Shown here: in pieces, positions 1 to 13,800 of the stretch
Layout of the letters: each line of letters starts with the position of its first letter
How positions within the stretch are numbered: position 1 is the first letter of the stretch
Assembly: GCA_005281725.1 (NCBI GenBank)
Contig: SSBO01000003.1
Location: 3,275,824 to 3,339,823 of the forward strand
DNA from: Wuchereria bancrofti
Lineage: Eukaryota; Nematoda; Chromadorea; Rhabditida; Onchocercidae
Length of the DNA stretch: 64,000 nucleotides
Direction of reading: 5' to 3'
The notes under the pieces: generated by a model
The model's input: the letters and a program-made list of their open reading frames with translations, nothing else
The model's database searches: none
What the model was told of the DNA's origin: nothing
Made by a program: the position numbers and the translations under genes

Positions 1-3000
1 CTGGTAATACCACACGAGAATGTGTGTAAACCGAAAATGCAATAGTTTTAAGTGAATCGGATGATGACAACCGTTCATTTTGAGATTTTTCCAAACGACC
101 TGAAGAATACTACCAAAAATTAGTTTGCTGATAAATCAGACTAGTCAAAAGTTGAATTGTTTATATAAAAAAAAATTGAATTATTGAGAAATTTGCCTTG
201 ACTGTAAGTATTAGACTTCATATCATAAGATCACAATAATCTATCAGCACTTTTTATCTTGTACATCATAAAATGATATTTTTTAACCACTTGAAATCAC
301 TGAAAGTGAAGTTTTCCTTTTCCTCCAGTAGTTCTTTTCTTCTTAAATGATATCTCGTAATTGTAAAAATAACGCATACCTTGATCATAGCCATTCAAAC
401 GTCCGCGTTCATCTTTCAGGAAATCAGCAGAAACACCACAATAATCAAAAATATTTTGTAATGCAATCATTTCCAATTGTAACTGCGGCCGACGCTTATT
501 GTTTAAACGGTAAAGCAGTGCATTAAATGCACGCATTAGAGCAACCGTAACAACTCTTGCAACAAGTGCATTTTCTTCAGCACCCAATAAAAACGGATTC
601 ACCTAAATTTTTAAGACTTAAATAAATGAATGATAACCCCAGAACTTATTTCAATTAAGTTAAAAAACGACCATTTGACCATGATTTATTCATGCGTCCA
701 GAAAACTGTTTGTTTTGATAATTTTCCAGATAATATTCAATACTTTTTAAACAATATTTAAGCTTTGTATGCGTAAAATTCATAGTATAAACCGCAAATT
801 AATATTAATATCCAACTGCATGGTAATTTATTAAATTTAACTCAGATATGTTTATAAAGATCGAAATTCTATAGTACTACAAGAAACTAATACAAATATT
901 TACGAGGTAGATGACAATAACATGAGGTAGAGTTCCCGGTTCATCCTCCGCTATAATACCATCAGCTACTAATTGTTCAGTCATGAAAGATGAAAAATTG
1001 GTCATATTTTGAGCGCTTCCATCACCGATAGAACCGTCTGGCGTTAAGGATTCACCAATGCTAACACCAGATGAACCTGGACCACTGGTACTACTTGGAT
1101 CTGAATTTAAATGGGTTAAAATTGGCACCGAAAGACTGTAAAAACTTTCGGAAAAAAAGAAGCCAGATTTTCAATATTTAATTTTTTTAGTAAATTGTGC
1201 ATTTTAAAAGAAAAACGAATCGTATTTATCCATTAAATTATTAATCTTAATGATTATAAAAAAGATACCATGTGAAGCTTCACCGGACTGACTGGAGATG
1301 ATAATACTTCCAGGCGCCGAAGGTGGTGGCATGTGGTCAGAATTTGATACTGTATAACCTCCACATTGGTAAGTTGCTATTGAAACGTGTTGCACGGAAT
1401 GAATCTGAAATTGGAAAATAATATGGATTATCGATAGAACTTCAATTTTCCATTTTTAATTTGCAAAAAAGAAAACTGATTCAAAATATATTTTAGCAAA
1501 CATGAAAATTTTAGCATACTAAAAACGATAACCCTACTTGATTTTCAGCCAAAGCAGCACGATATTTGTCCCGACTAAAGATATCATCATTGTTAATCAG
1601 TATACGAGCCATTTCATTTTCGAAATATTGCATATAAACCTGAAAACCACGATCAAAGTAAAATGAGAGTAGAAATTCTATCAAAAAATTACTTATTCGA
1701 TATCGGTCAAGATAGGAAGACTGCAAGAAAGTTAATAGGAAATGTTACTATGCTTCTTTTTTTACAATAATTATAGACAATGTTACTATCACACCTTCCT
1801 TTTCTATTTCGGCCTACAAAATTTAACTTTCACGACTTTGGAAAAAAATTAAAAAATAAGAATATTCCCAAACCTTTAATCGTGTGATTAATGATTTATT
1901 ATCGCCAATGTGTCGCTCGACTTGATTCAGAAAATTATCACATTCACCTGGATTAGTTGCTGGATACCTTGTTGGGACACGTAACAGACCATCACGTAAT
2001 ACTTCTCGCGAAAACGGTATATGACGACCAAAACGACACTGCTCGTACATTCTGCACGGAAGGAATAGTTTAAGATAATACATACTTTACTGGAATATCA
2101 GTAAGCATTATACAAGTGCATATTGCTAAGGTTTGAAAGTCTAAAAAGAAATTAATGCAACTTACCTTGACAAATCCATGAGATATTTTTTCGTCTTCTC
2201 AATGCAAATCAAATTATCCGGAACAACACCGATATAAAGAACATCTTTTGGCTGATCATACGGTTCTAATGACATCTTTTCCCACAATCTTATAATCTGT
2301 GGTGATGTTATAACCGCATCTTTTTCCGATGCAACAACTATGTTTGGCACTGCTTCTGGTCCGCTATCGTCTTCCTGAAATGAATATATCCTGACTTAGC
2401 GAGAAAATTTGTAATTGATTATCAATTCTTGTGGAAATAATTTACACATCTGGAAAAATGTAATCATGAGACGAGAAACCAAAGAGAGTTTCCAAAGAGA
2501 GTTTCATACATGAGAAATGAGAGTAGAGTAAAGAAAGTGCATAAATTTGTAATTTAAAATGATTGTAAATTGCAAAAAAAAAATTGTAAATTATTTAATG
2601 GTTTTAGAACAAAAGTGAGAACTAAGGGAGAATTTGTGACTTGAAACGAAAACTGGAAAAGATAATGAAAAGTTAACGACCTAGAAACCAAAGTGAATTA
2701 AAAATATCAATCCTTATTTTAACTGAAGAATTTCAAATTCATGAAAATGGAACACTCAAATGCTATTAGCAGAGCCAAGAACAGAATCAACTGAAATTAT
2801 ACCATTCCCCCAGCAGCTTTTAATGCCTTGCGATCGAAAAATCGCCATGTCAACGGTCCTTCCACTATGTTATTACTTCCGAACAGTGGTGAAGAACGAG
2901 CAATTCGTAAAGATTCTTCCAGAATTGGCCCAATTTCTTGCAACAACGCCATGCATTCAGATTCACGTGGTTCGCGCATTTCATTTGATATCTGTAATTA

Positions 3001-4823
3001 ATGAATGGTGGCCTTCGTTCCATATTTACAACAATTTTCTAATTAAAAAACAATTCTTCCATTTCAATTGAAGAAATAGATCCATTCTTCTTTATCTCGT
3101 TGTTTTTTTTTTTTTTTTTTGTTAGATGTTGCTTTGTCCTTTGATTTTATTTTTTAACAACCATTCACCTGAACTCCCCAATCATGAAGAAGCACACTCC
3201 GCACATCATGCGGTGGACGTCGGCAATTCATTTCCATACAAGCAACCTCGCAAGCAGCTTGAAATACCAACGGTAATTCACGCTGGTCCACTTCCGAAAT
3301 GATATACTCACAATGCTTTGATGAATCGGATCCAATGCGCTCAGTCTGTTAACAAAGACTATCATTAAGAATAACAAATTTTGAAACAAACTCATAAAAC
3401 CTTAATGTTATATACTATAAAATTATGCAGATTTGTTTTATTATTATACTATCATCAAAAAACTTTACGGAACAAAAAAGTGTGTTTTTCAAAACACACA
3501 TTTAAAACTTCAAATTTATTCATAATTAACATTTCCATTCAATGTATACCTGCGAAGCTCGCTCACACTGTAGGCTGAGTAATGTGACCTGATCTAATAA
3601 ACCACCGAGATCACGCACAAGTGTTTGTTCACGTAGCAAAGCGATAAAATTCATATCCCTTAAAATTAGAGTTGCACGAAAACTGATGAAATTTAATAAA
3701 ACCAAAAAAGAAAAAGTTGCGAATATGATTATAACATTCTTCAGATAATGTTTAAGTAAAGCGGTTCTGTGCAAATATCAATGTATATTTTCATCCTCTT
3801 TTTTCACAACCAGAAGATTTTTTAGCAACCCAAATTAATTATCTTGCTCTATATAAGTGAGAACCAACCGTCCACTCATTGAGTCGAACCAAATGGTATG
3901 CGGAATTGCCGGCTGACTTTGGGTTTCATTGATATCCGTTGCTTCTTTTGCATCTTCAGCGAATAAACCCGCTTTCATACTTAAGTAACGATGTCGCACA
4001 GCACTGAAATTAAGTTAACATGGAAATATATGGACAGCAGCAAAGATCTTAAATTAGAAAGCCAATATAAAGTATAAATTTTATTTCGTCATCAACTAAG
4101 ATTTAGCACCTGATAAAGAATACATTATTGCGTATTGAAGTTTCCCTGTGGATAAAATGTTGCTAAAAATAACATTCACACGAAGCAAACGAATTAAAGA
4201 GCTTTAAAAAGAATTATATCCAAAAATTTTAAACAAAACATATATCAAAAAAAAAAGAAAAAAGAAAAAAAATAGAATCAAACAAAAGTTTGACTCTTAA
4301 ATTACAAAAATGCCGAATTTTTCTAATTGCATATACTTGGGAAACACACCTAAATCCACAGTTACACGAATTTGATGTACTATTATAAAATCCGCTGGTT
4401 GGTTTGCTAACAATTAACTGCTGCTGCGCTGGTGGTTGTCTCAGCACTTCGGGTGGTGTTATATAGACTCCAAGTTCCTGAAAATTTATTCAGGTTTCAG
4501 TTAATCTTATTCTAAGGTTTAGCATCATCCCTTCTCATTCTCATAAGGTTAATCCTCCACTTCAATGCAAAACCCTAACTTTCACTTCAAGCAAGACACT
4601 GAGCTACAGTCAAAACAAAAAACAAACACTTACCTTTGCTCTGATGCTACCGTTACACGAACAAATTGGACAGGCATCAAAAACTGAATCATAATGAAGA
4701 TCCAGAACTGTATCCTGAAGCAGTACAGCGAGTACCAAAGATTTTCCTTCCGGATGTGTCCTTATGTTATTTGGTGGAACAGCAGTTGTGTCCATGACAA
4801 CATGCGGCATATTCATTAAACGG
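1..4823 (-). other. MED13: MED13 MID/PIWI-like C-terminal region (partial)
   Basis: Exon 27 carries DSVFDACPICSCNGSIRAK and exons 28-29 carry CNCGFSAVRHRYL across a splice junction; together these are the Cys-rich signature of the MED13 MID-type domain. Exon 32 has EGPLTWRFF. Exon 33 has SPQIIRLWEKMSLEPY and KDVLYIGVVPDN. The exon 33/34 junction gives CRFGRHIPFSREVLRDGL. Exons 37-39 contain PHVIVIYLVNPF and SLKTIAFSVYTHSRVVLP, the start of the PIWI-like fold. The window ends inside this domain. The similarity to Argonaute-type folds is family knowledge, not something the sequence shows directly. Confidence 0.9.
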
Positions 4824-7800
4824 CTAAAAAAATTTTCTGGAATTTATTTTAGATATGTGAACAGAAGCATTTTTTTGTCAGAAAGGATTTTTTTGTTTAT
4901 TTGCTGTATAAACTTTAACAATTATAGCATTCACATTTTTCACTGCTTAATCTCAGTAAATGCTTGACAAACAACAAAACCCATGCATTCCACTTACTTT
5001 CCAAATAATCCGCCGTTATTAGGACTTCCGATGGATGATGGTACTGCCATCATGGAATTCTGCGATGTTCGCGGACCACACATCATATTTTGATTTTGTG
5101 CTTGCGACATTAACGTGTTTGGACGCATCATATGTGCTGACTGAGGATATATCATTGAACCACCTTGAACGTTGTGTACTGCAGCATACTGGTGGTTAAT
5201 TGACTGAGAAAATGGTGGTGGTGGTTCGACTGGTGCTTGACCCTGAAAAAAAAGAACGATTATAGCTTGAAACCATCTATTGTTTGATTTTTTGGAGGAT
5301 TTTGAATAATGTACCAGTCTCACGCTGGAAATAGTAAGACCCCGAGAGAATAATGTCTGTACTGTCTAATTTTAAACTAATGTAACACAGTAAGATCGAA
5401 CCTGCGAATCAATCCCATAGGAGTCAGATGAGTGAATCGCATGTTGTGCTGACAAGTTCCCATTCATATTACACCGGAACATCATCTGCAATTGGACAGA
5501 AACTCAGTTCTCAATTGGACAATGTATAACTTATTTTTTCCAGTCGGAATAAAATTCTATTGCTAATATTGGTGAAAATTGAGGTTAATCCGTTATCACC
5601 TTTGAGACTAAAGCTATATTATAAACTGCACAGGACAATCATTAACAATAACTGCATAAATGTTTAAAATATTTGATACTTTTAACCTACCTGTTGTTGA
5701 TAGATGCTCTGTTGCGATGGATTCACGGCTGTCATTCCCATTTGTCCATTGAAATTAGCATTGTTAACAAAATGACTCAGCTGTTGGAATGGTTGTTGCG
5801 GTTGTTGCATGGAGAATTGTCCGTTTGGTGGTCCCGCAACATGCATGTTATTTGCGCCTAGCGGTTGCGATGGAGTTGTACCATGCATTCCACTAAGCAT
5901 ATGCGATGACTGCATTGGACCAGTACTCATCGAGCACATTGGACCACCCGGAAATGAAGAGATCGGATTCGGAGCGTTCATCACTCCAGGAGGACCACAG
6001 AACTGAGCTGACTGACCCATAAAAGGAGGATGTTGTAGTGCACCCGTTTGTGATGAAGCATATGGCGACATGGAAGGTATCCTGAAGGAGACTTCATTTC
6101 AAATATGACTTTTAAAGCTATGTCAAGAATTTAAATTCTGCAATTAGTCTTTGCAGCCAAAAAAAAAACCTTGCTAGTGGCCGAAGATGTGCCATCGACA
6201 TTTGCTGATTCATATGCACGACACCCATTCGTGAGGAACCGGGCATCGGTTGCATAATAGTGGTACCACCAGGTGGCATACAACCACTACCCATCATCAT
6301 GCTCATTACTGAATTATTGCCATTGTAGGATGTCGTCGCAAATGGTGGTCCGTTAGTAACGAAATTAGGTACCCCATTCATTGACATACCATGTGGTAAC
6401 ACTGCAAATGGATAAACTCAGCTGCCATTTTAGATTAGACAACATTACCAATGACATTAAGGAGCAGATTAAAAGTTACGGAAGATATTAGGTCCCAAAC
6501 AATGCGTGAATAAGCGTAAACAAACTCCAAAATAACCAAAAGGATGAACAAGTAACGCCAAAAAGTGCTGAGGACGATGAAAAAAGGACAAAAAGTAAAA
6601 TTATCAATCAGCTCTGACAAAGGGTGATTCAGGAAATAAACAGTGTGGAAATGATTCGAGTATCTTAGTTAAGTGCAATAATCAGTTGCTCTACATATAA
6701 CATGGACAACCATTCATATCTTAAAATTAAAAAAATACTTTGCAAAGTTGGTAGACAATGCGAAGAAAGCATATGACCATTGTTGTACGGTATCCGATAA
6801 TGTCGCACTGTTGTGAATGATGAATGCGGAGCAAGATTCCGGAGACGTTCACGCATAAATAAATAATCTGGAGCACGGCCAACCTTTTTCCGCTTTTCAC
6901 GAGCTGCGACGGCTGTCTTGATTAGCTTTAACTGATCTGCATAGACACCTTCCAGCATTCGACATTCTTTTGCCTGAAATTTTAAAGCTTCTGAAACGGA
7001 AATTAAAATGCAGTTTGGAGTCTTGTTTTCTCTGAATTCCGAAAATTTTCAAAAATAGAAAAGTGGTTTCAATTAATTCCTGACTTCTCTCTAATGATAT
7101 AAGTCCTTTTCTTTCAATTAACTATTTAAGTGAGGAGTTTTATAGGGCAAAAATCAAACCTACAAACAGCATTTATGCTATCTTTTGCCCTCTCCTGTTT
7201 TTTCTAAATATATCCTATTAATAGCGAACGTTTTACCTCCAGTGATAAAAATTCTTTGGCAAGTATATTTCCAGCAAACTTTCCACTTAGTGCCATCTCC
7301 AATTGCATAAATTTACCGTACACCGGCTTCTCACCAATCGAATAATGAAGCTTACCCTGCACAAAATTTTTAATTAATCAATTTTTTTATTGTAATTAAA
7401 TGTTGGATCTATGATAATGTACGAGAAGTTGGAGTTTATTTAACTTTCGTTTACAGCTGATATACAAACTTTTGCTTTTCAAACTATTATTTGCGGGATT
7501 TCATAAGAAAAAGGTAGAACTCAATTTTTGCAAAATTCTCTTCCGGCTTTCATTTTTAATACACATTTTAAGCACCCAAGAATGACCGAATAAAAAAGAA
7601 ATATATTATTATACATATTTAAACCACGAAGACCAAATTTAACTTGCATCACCATTTAGAAAATTTCTAAAGCGAATAAGTAAAATAAATTAGAACAGAG
7701 GTTAACCAGTGAAAAATAAATGATGTTTTGTGGATCCTTATTCACGATCACCTCCATAATTAACTCCTCTACTATTTTTTGAAAATAAAAAATTTGGATA

Positions 7801-10800
7801 CAAACCAGAAGTCTTTCATCGTCATTCTCAAGTTCCCGTTTTACAGTTGGGGAGGTCTCGGTAGTAATATCTGTTTCCGAAACAATAGTAGGAGGTAGTT
7901 GTACAGGAGGAATATTATGGCAAAGGTTTACTGCTGCCGCTGCTGCTGCCATATAGGAAACCGTTGGTGGGTAGAGAATACTAGTTGGATTTGCTTGTAT
8001 GAGCGTGTTTTGAGGACTGAACTGCTGCGACTGAAAAGAAATGAATTTAAAAAATTTTTCTCAAAGGAAATTATGATGTCAAGAGGAAAAGTTTATAATT
8101 GAAAGAAATTATAGTGAAATCTATAATAGAAAATGAAATTTAATACAATGGAAATCTATAGTGAATAATTATAATGAAATGTATAAATGGAAATCCTTCC
8201 CTACTTCACTGTGAAAGACCCATAAAATGAAAAAAATAACATCCCAAATCAATCCTATGAAAAAGTACAAAGTAACCAAATTAACTAATCAATCAATGCA
8301 ACTGTAAAACTTACCTGAGTTGCATCAACTGATGGTGGAGTTGGATATATCATGTAGTCACCAACTGATGGAGGTCCGCCAACACGTGCCATCTAGAAAA
8401 TTTTCACACATATTTATAGTTCTTGCTAAACTCCAGAGAAAATACTCAAATATGAAACAGGTTTTCATATTAAAACTTCTGAACTAGAAGAAAAATCATA
8501 ACAAACCACATTTGCAACGGTTCCTCCCAAAATCTGCGTAGGCTCAACTCTTTCGTTGCTTGCTGGAGGAGATAAATGCACCGAATCAGTTACAACGGTC
8601 TAAAAAAAAACAATATTGAGAAAAGGAAAAAAGACTCAAAGATATGTTATGAATGAACTGAATTACATAAGTTAAAGTTTTCAAAGATTTAAATTATAAT
8701 TTTTAGCACGATACCAGCAAAGGAAGCACTGCAGTGGAAGCTGGGGAAGACAGAATTTTTGTCTTCCTTTCTCGACCTATAGCGAACTGGTCAAATTATT
8801 TCTCTCATGAATGATTTCTATCAGATCTGGAAATCTCGCAAACTATCTCATCTCTGAAACTGATCTCAATTCAACTACACTCCTTATTAAAATTATAAAA
8901 CTTACATCAACCGGACTTCTTCTCTCGACCATTGTAATGGCGGATGGATTACAATCGTCAAGGAATAAAGGCTGAGTATCACAATCCGAAGTGAAAATAC
9001 TGGGAGTTAAGTTAACACCTGTACTTGACGGCATAGCTGACCCGACTAAAAAAACATCTCAATAACTTTTTTGAAATAATTTTTAAAATTGCATTTTAAA
9101 ACAAATTAAATCAAGTACTTCCAAATCCGATTTTTGGACTCCCATAATGCGCTTAAAAACAAGTGCAAAGTTTTACGGCCGACGTTTATAAATGCTACAC
9201 CGCGACTTAACGTTATTCCAGGCTTTCACAACGTCTAAATATACTTAAAATATTTATCCCTATTGACCAGGCAAAAAAAAAAAGGAAAAAAAAACCAATT
9301 TCTGGTGATAGATAATATTTCTACCAACATTTAAAATAAAAAACCAACTTTGTGAGAATACCGGCAAATTGCGCAAACCGTCCTGCGCCTGGGAAGTTGA
9401 AACAAGATTAAGAGAAGATCCAGTGTGTGGTACTGCAGACCGACCGTTTGAGGATTCGACTGCTTCGTCATTGATCTCCGACTTGCATTCTCGAAATTTA
9501 AAGTTACTAGGGCATGTGAAGTTAATGTCATCAGCGTCCTCATTGTCTTCCTAAACAAATAAAACCCATCATAAAAATCTAGGGTTCAATTCTTGATCTT
9601 AGTACTACCCATATGAATTTAAAGGATTCCTTAACGACTTTGCGGTAGTTTTAAGTAATATATTCTAGTGATATTCTAATACTCGACCCTCAATTTGTCT
9701 GAGCTAAAACCTCACCCACAATGTCTGCAGACATGTGTAAAAAATGCTCTTCCGTAGAAAAAAAAAAAAACACTTACACCAACTTTTGCTGTCAGAAACG
9801 ACACATCTAGTGATTCAATACCACTCCATTCTAGCTTCTCATCTGCTTTTCGCTTTCGTCCTTTAAATTTTTTGCCCTAAAAAAAGATTAAAGCTGGGAC
9901 CAGTGGCTTCAAATTACCTCATTAAATTTCAATGACTCAAATTGGAAGCAGTTATCGCAATCGTAATAGAGATGGCTTTCCCAGTCATGTAATTCAATTT
10001 TCAAACAGAGATTAAACTAGTCTTACTTGCTTAGCAACTATTTCTTTTATGATTGGCCTGTTGCCACTATGTGAATAACAAATTAGAGTCCTATCTACAT
10101 TTGAATAATGAATTTTAAATCTAATTAAATTTGAGGACATACCTTTTTTAACCGCAGACTGTTAATTAAATTAGGTTGTTGTTCTGTAATTGTAGGCGTG
10201 TGTTTTCCAGCTGATAATGATGTAAAATCATTGCTTAAACAATCTTTTGACTGCATACGACCCAATGATTCTGCTTGGGATGTATCACAAGCTGGAGAAC
10301 GTGGCCTAAAATGGTTTATTTCATTGAGAAAAGAACCAAACAATCCAGTGAACTGAGATCGATCATTAAGTACTGCAATAATACAATCTTAAACTAAGAA
10401 AAAATTCATTATGATGCGGGAATTTTATCGTTAATTCCTATTAACGTAAGGCAAACATAAAGCTAATTTATCCCTCCTGAACTTAATCAAAAAGTAAATA
10501 TCAAATATCGAAGAGGTTTACCGACTAGTAGGACTTAAATTTTGATAGATAGGTTTACAGCTTCCAATTTTACCAAACATTTGCACAGAATTTCTTTGCA
10601 CCCGTCGTCGTTCTGGAGATTCCGTTATCGTTGAGGCATCTGGTGTTTTCGGACATATGTGCCTATCTTCTGCAGAGCACAGTGATCAATAACCAAATTG
10701 TTTGAATTAAAGCATAATAAAATTAATTCAGCAAAGTTAAAACACAATACGGTCATGCACAATTAATCAAGTAAAACCACAGATTTTACTAAATTTATTT

Positions 10801-13800
10801 TTTTATTTTTTATTATTTTCGATACAGTAAGACTGCTGAGTTAAATGATATTATCAAAAGTGAAACTGCCATTATGCACTCGAAAAATATTTACTTACCA
10901 TGCAGTAGGTCCGTGCGCCCAGATCTTGAACTGCTTCTGGAATTACGAAAATAACTTTCACGTATCCAGTCAAGATTATGCTCACCATCTCCGGCTTCCG
11001 AACTGGTAGCTAGGATTTTCTTTTCCCAAGGCGGTGATCGTGGAGGTGATGGAGACCGTGTGCAGGATGAAGAACGTCGATGAAATATAGCTGGTCCCCT
11101 ACAAAGTAACTGATAGGTATGGTTAATCCGGAGAATAATATAGTGCAGAAATTATGAGTAAAACAGTTCTTTCCTAATATTCTCTTAACTAGTTCATGTT
11201 CTTTTATTTTTTTTAATAAATAGATAACTAACTCTTTCTTCGCTTCCAAACTAGAATTCGAAAAATTAACTGGTATACAACATGACTGATTAGACTCCTG
11301 GTCAATACAAGTGTCTGAAAATAACATCACTCATGAATTCTTCAAATCACTTATAAAAATGATGAGATATGTGAACTGGCTATTGTTTTCTGAATCAAAT
11401 AAGACTAAAAGTCTTACCATATCATTTCTGCAGAAATGATATAAAAAAGTAAACGGATGAATAGGATAGATGATTATAATAAATTCTAAGTAAAGAAATA
11501 TAAAGAAATGTTCAAAAATCAAACAGGCCTTGTTGAAGTGTTATACATTGGGATGGTAGACTGGGCATAGCTGCAGTACTACTAGACTGTTGTAAACGAC
11601 ACTGGTGGCAACCACATCCTTCTTCACGATCCTTTCGTCGCATACCATCTGTGAAATTCCACCTTGAAAGAAATTGATAATATTTGTATGATAACATTTG
11701 ATCCAAAACTGCGAAATACTTGCACAAATATAAATAGCTTTTAAGCCAGTATAGAGAACAATTTCATTGATGCAATGGATATATTGCACTTGCTTAAAGG
11801 TCGAAAGAGAAACACCAAAATGCGCTACTTTTCTGCAATATTATTAACTTATTTTTAATCATAACATCTCCGTATGTTCTAATTTCAAAAAATTCAAGAT
11901 TAAAACTGAACTGAAAGATGAAAAGATTAACTGAGTAATAAATAAAAAGTACCGGCAGTCATCATCATTTGTAGCAGCTGACATCAAAAGGCCTAAACCA
12001 GACGAGGAGGGCGATTCTGTGCTCTCTTTTCGCCGATTACTTGCCGGAGCAATGAAGGATTCTTCAAAAAACCTTAAAAGTATCATTATTTGAACATTGT
12101 TTGACCTATAAAGCTGTAGAAGCTTTCTTCTGTGAAAATTATAAGTTTCTCAGAAATTTCCTTAAGTCATCAAGGAAATGATTCGAAAAAGATATTCAAA
12201 TAAAATATAAAATGGTTGTTCAATCTATCTGTATTCACAAACTCGTTTTAAGTAACATTTATATCTTGCCGTTGTATTTCTGCTTCGTTAACAAGAAGCA
12301 GAGGCAAAAATATTCAAACTCGATTTTTTTAAGTAATCCAAAATTCAGAAAATAAATTGGAAACTAATAAAAAAAAACCAACCTTTGTGCTGCTCGTGCA
12401 CCATTCACCATCGTCCCATACATTGCATTATGTCGTTCAGCATTGGATCCTGTGTCACATTCGCTTAGCCTTTTTTTCCGTTTTCGGAATGAAGGAGTAC
12501 TTCGTAATCTCGCATGTCCTCCAGTAGCCGGCGGTGTTCGTGCGGTAAAACTGCTACTGTTATTTCCACTATTGAAAAAGTCAGAATCATCATCATTGGT
12601 AGTTTTTTCATTCTGTCTAAAATAATTCGCAAGATTTGAAACTTTTAAACTTTAATGAAAATTCAAAAGATAGAAAAACAGATATATGGTCAAAACAGAT
12701 AATCCATTTTTAACAACCCCAAAGACAAAACAAGATTGTTAATTAAATTTTGTATTTACAGTTTTTATGAAATAATGCCCAATTCTACCATAAAATATCC
12801 CTTAAAATCAATCACATCCGGTAGTAACAATAACAAAAGATGAACCTCAACAACAGGTCATCAGAAGCCTGGACAACAATTAGTGAACTTGGGTACCACA
12901 TATGTACGCCGTCCACATCTACCAAAACCATCTTTGGTAAGCTATTTTTGGCTGGTGATGTCTGCAAGAAAAAAGCTATTCAAATTTTTAAATTTTTAGT
13001 TAAGCTAACCACCTAATTAATTTTTGTAACATGGTTCATGCGGATGCTTTTTTAGATAAAAAATCCAGAACTTCAGTTCAACTGCATTCATTGTTACTTC
13101 CAGAAGATGTGCCACATGTAGAAAGTAGAACGACTCGACAAAAGAGCTTCCTGTTATTAAGGAAGCTGGATAAATGAGTTTCTGAAATTTTGAAGATAAA
13201 AACTAACATTTTCAGTGTAGCCAATGTAACCAACAGTATCTGCCGAACCTAAGTTCCTTTCAACATTAACAATTAAACAGAAGAACTGCAACCACTCGGA
13301 CCACAATTTGTCTACTGCAGCTTTTGAAATAGTTCCTGCACCGTCATGACTATTACTAACAGTGTCGGAATCGATTGACGAAGATGGAACCGGATTTACT
13401 TGATGTGCAACAGAGGATAACGATTCACGATAGCTGCCTGAATACGGTGTTGAAGAGCTGGTAAAATTACCTAAAACAATGACTTCAACAACATAAGAAT
13501 TCAAATGGAAAACATGTGATACGTTTTTAAAAAATAAGGCTGATAATAACTGGATTGTAATTAAATGTATCTCTGATACCATAAAAAATTCTAGGAATAG
13601 AAGATGACAAGTTATATTTACCATAGGCTCAAGTGACAAAATCGAACAATCACAACGATTATAACTGGTAATAATTTTAGAACTAAAAATCAATTGAGAG
13701 AATCATCAAATCCAATCTATCAAGATATAAATTAATCAAAAATGGCCTGAGACGAAAAAAAACTGACATTGAAATGAAAAACGGAAAAAATATAAAACAA

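Noticed and set aside
2760..3071. 103-codon plus-strand open frame
   Set aside because: It is antisense to MED13 exon 32, whose minus-strand frame matches the family.
11418..11427. Possible 10-nt MED13 microexon flanked by TTTCTGCAG and GTAAGA
   Set aside because: Inserting it after the 11547-11662 exon creates an immediate stop codon.
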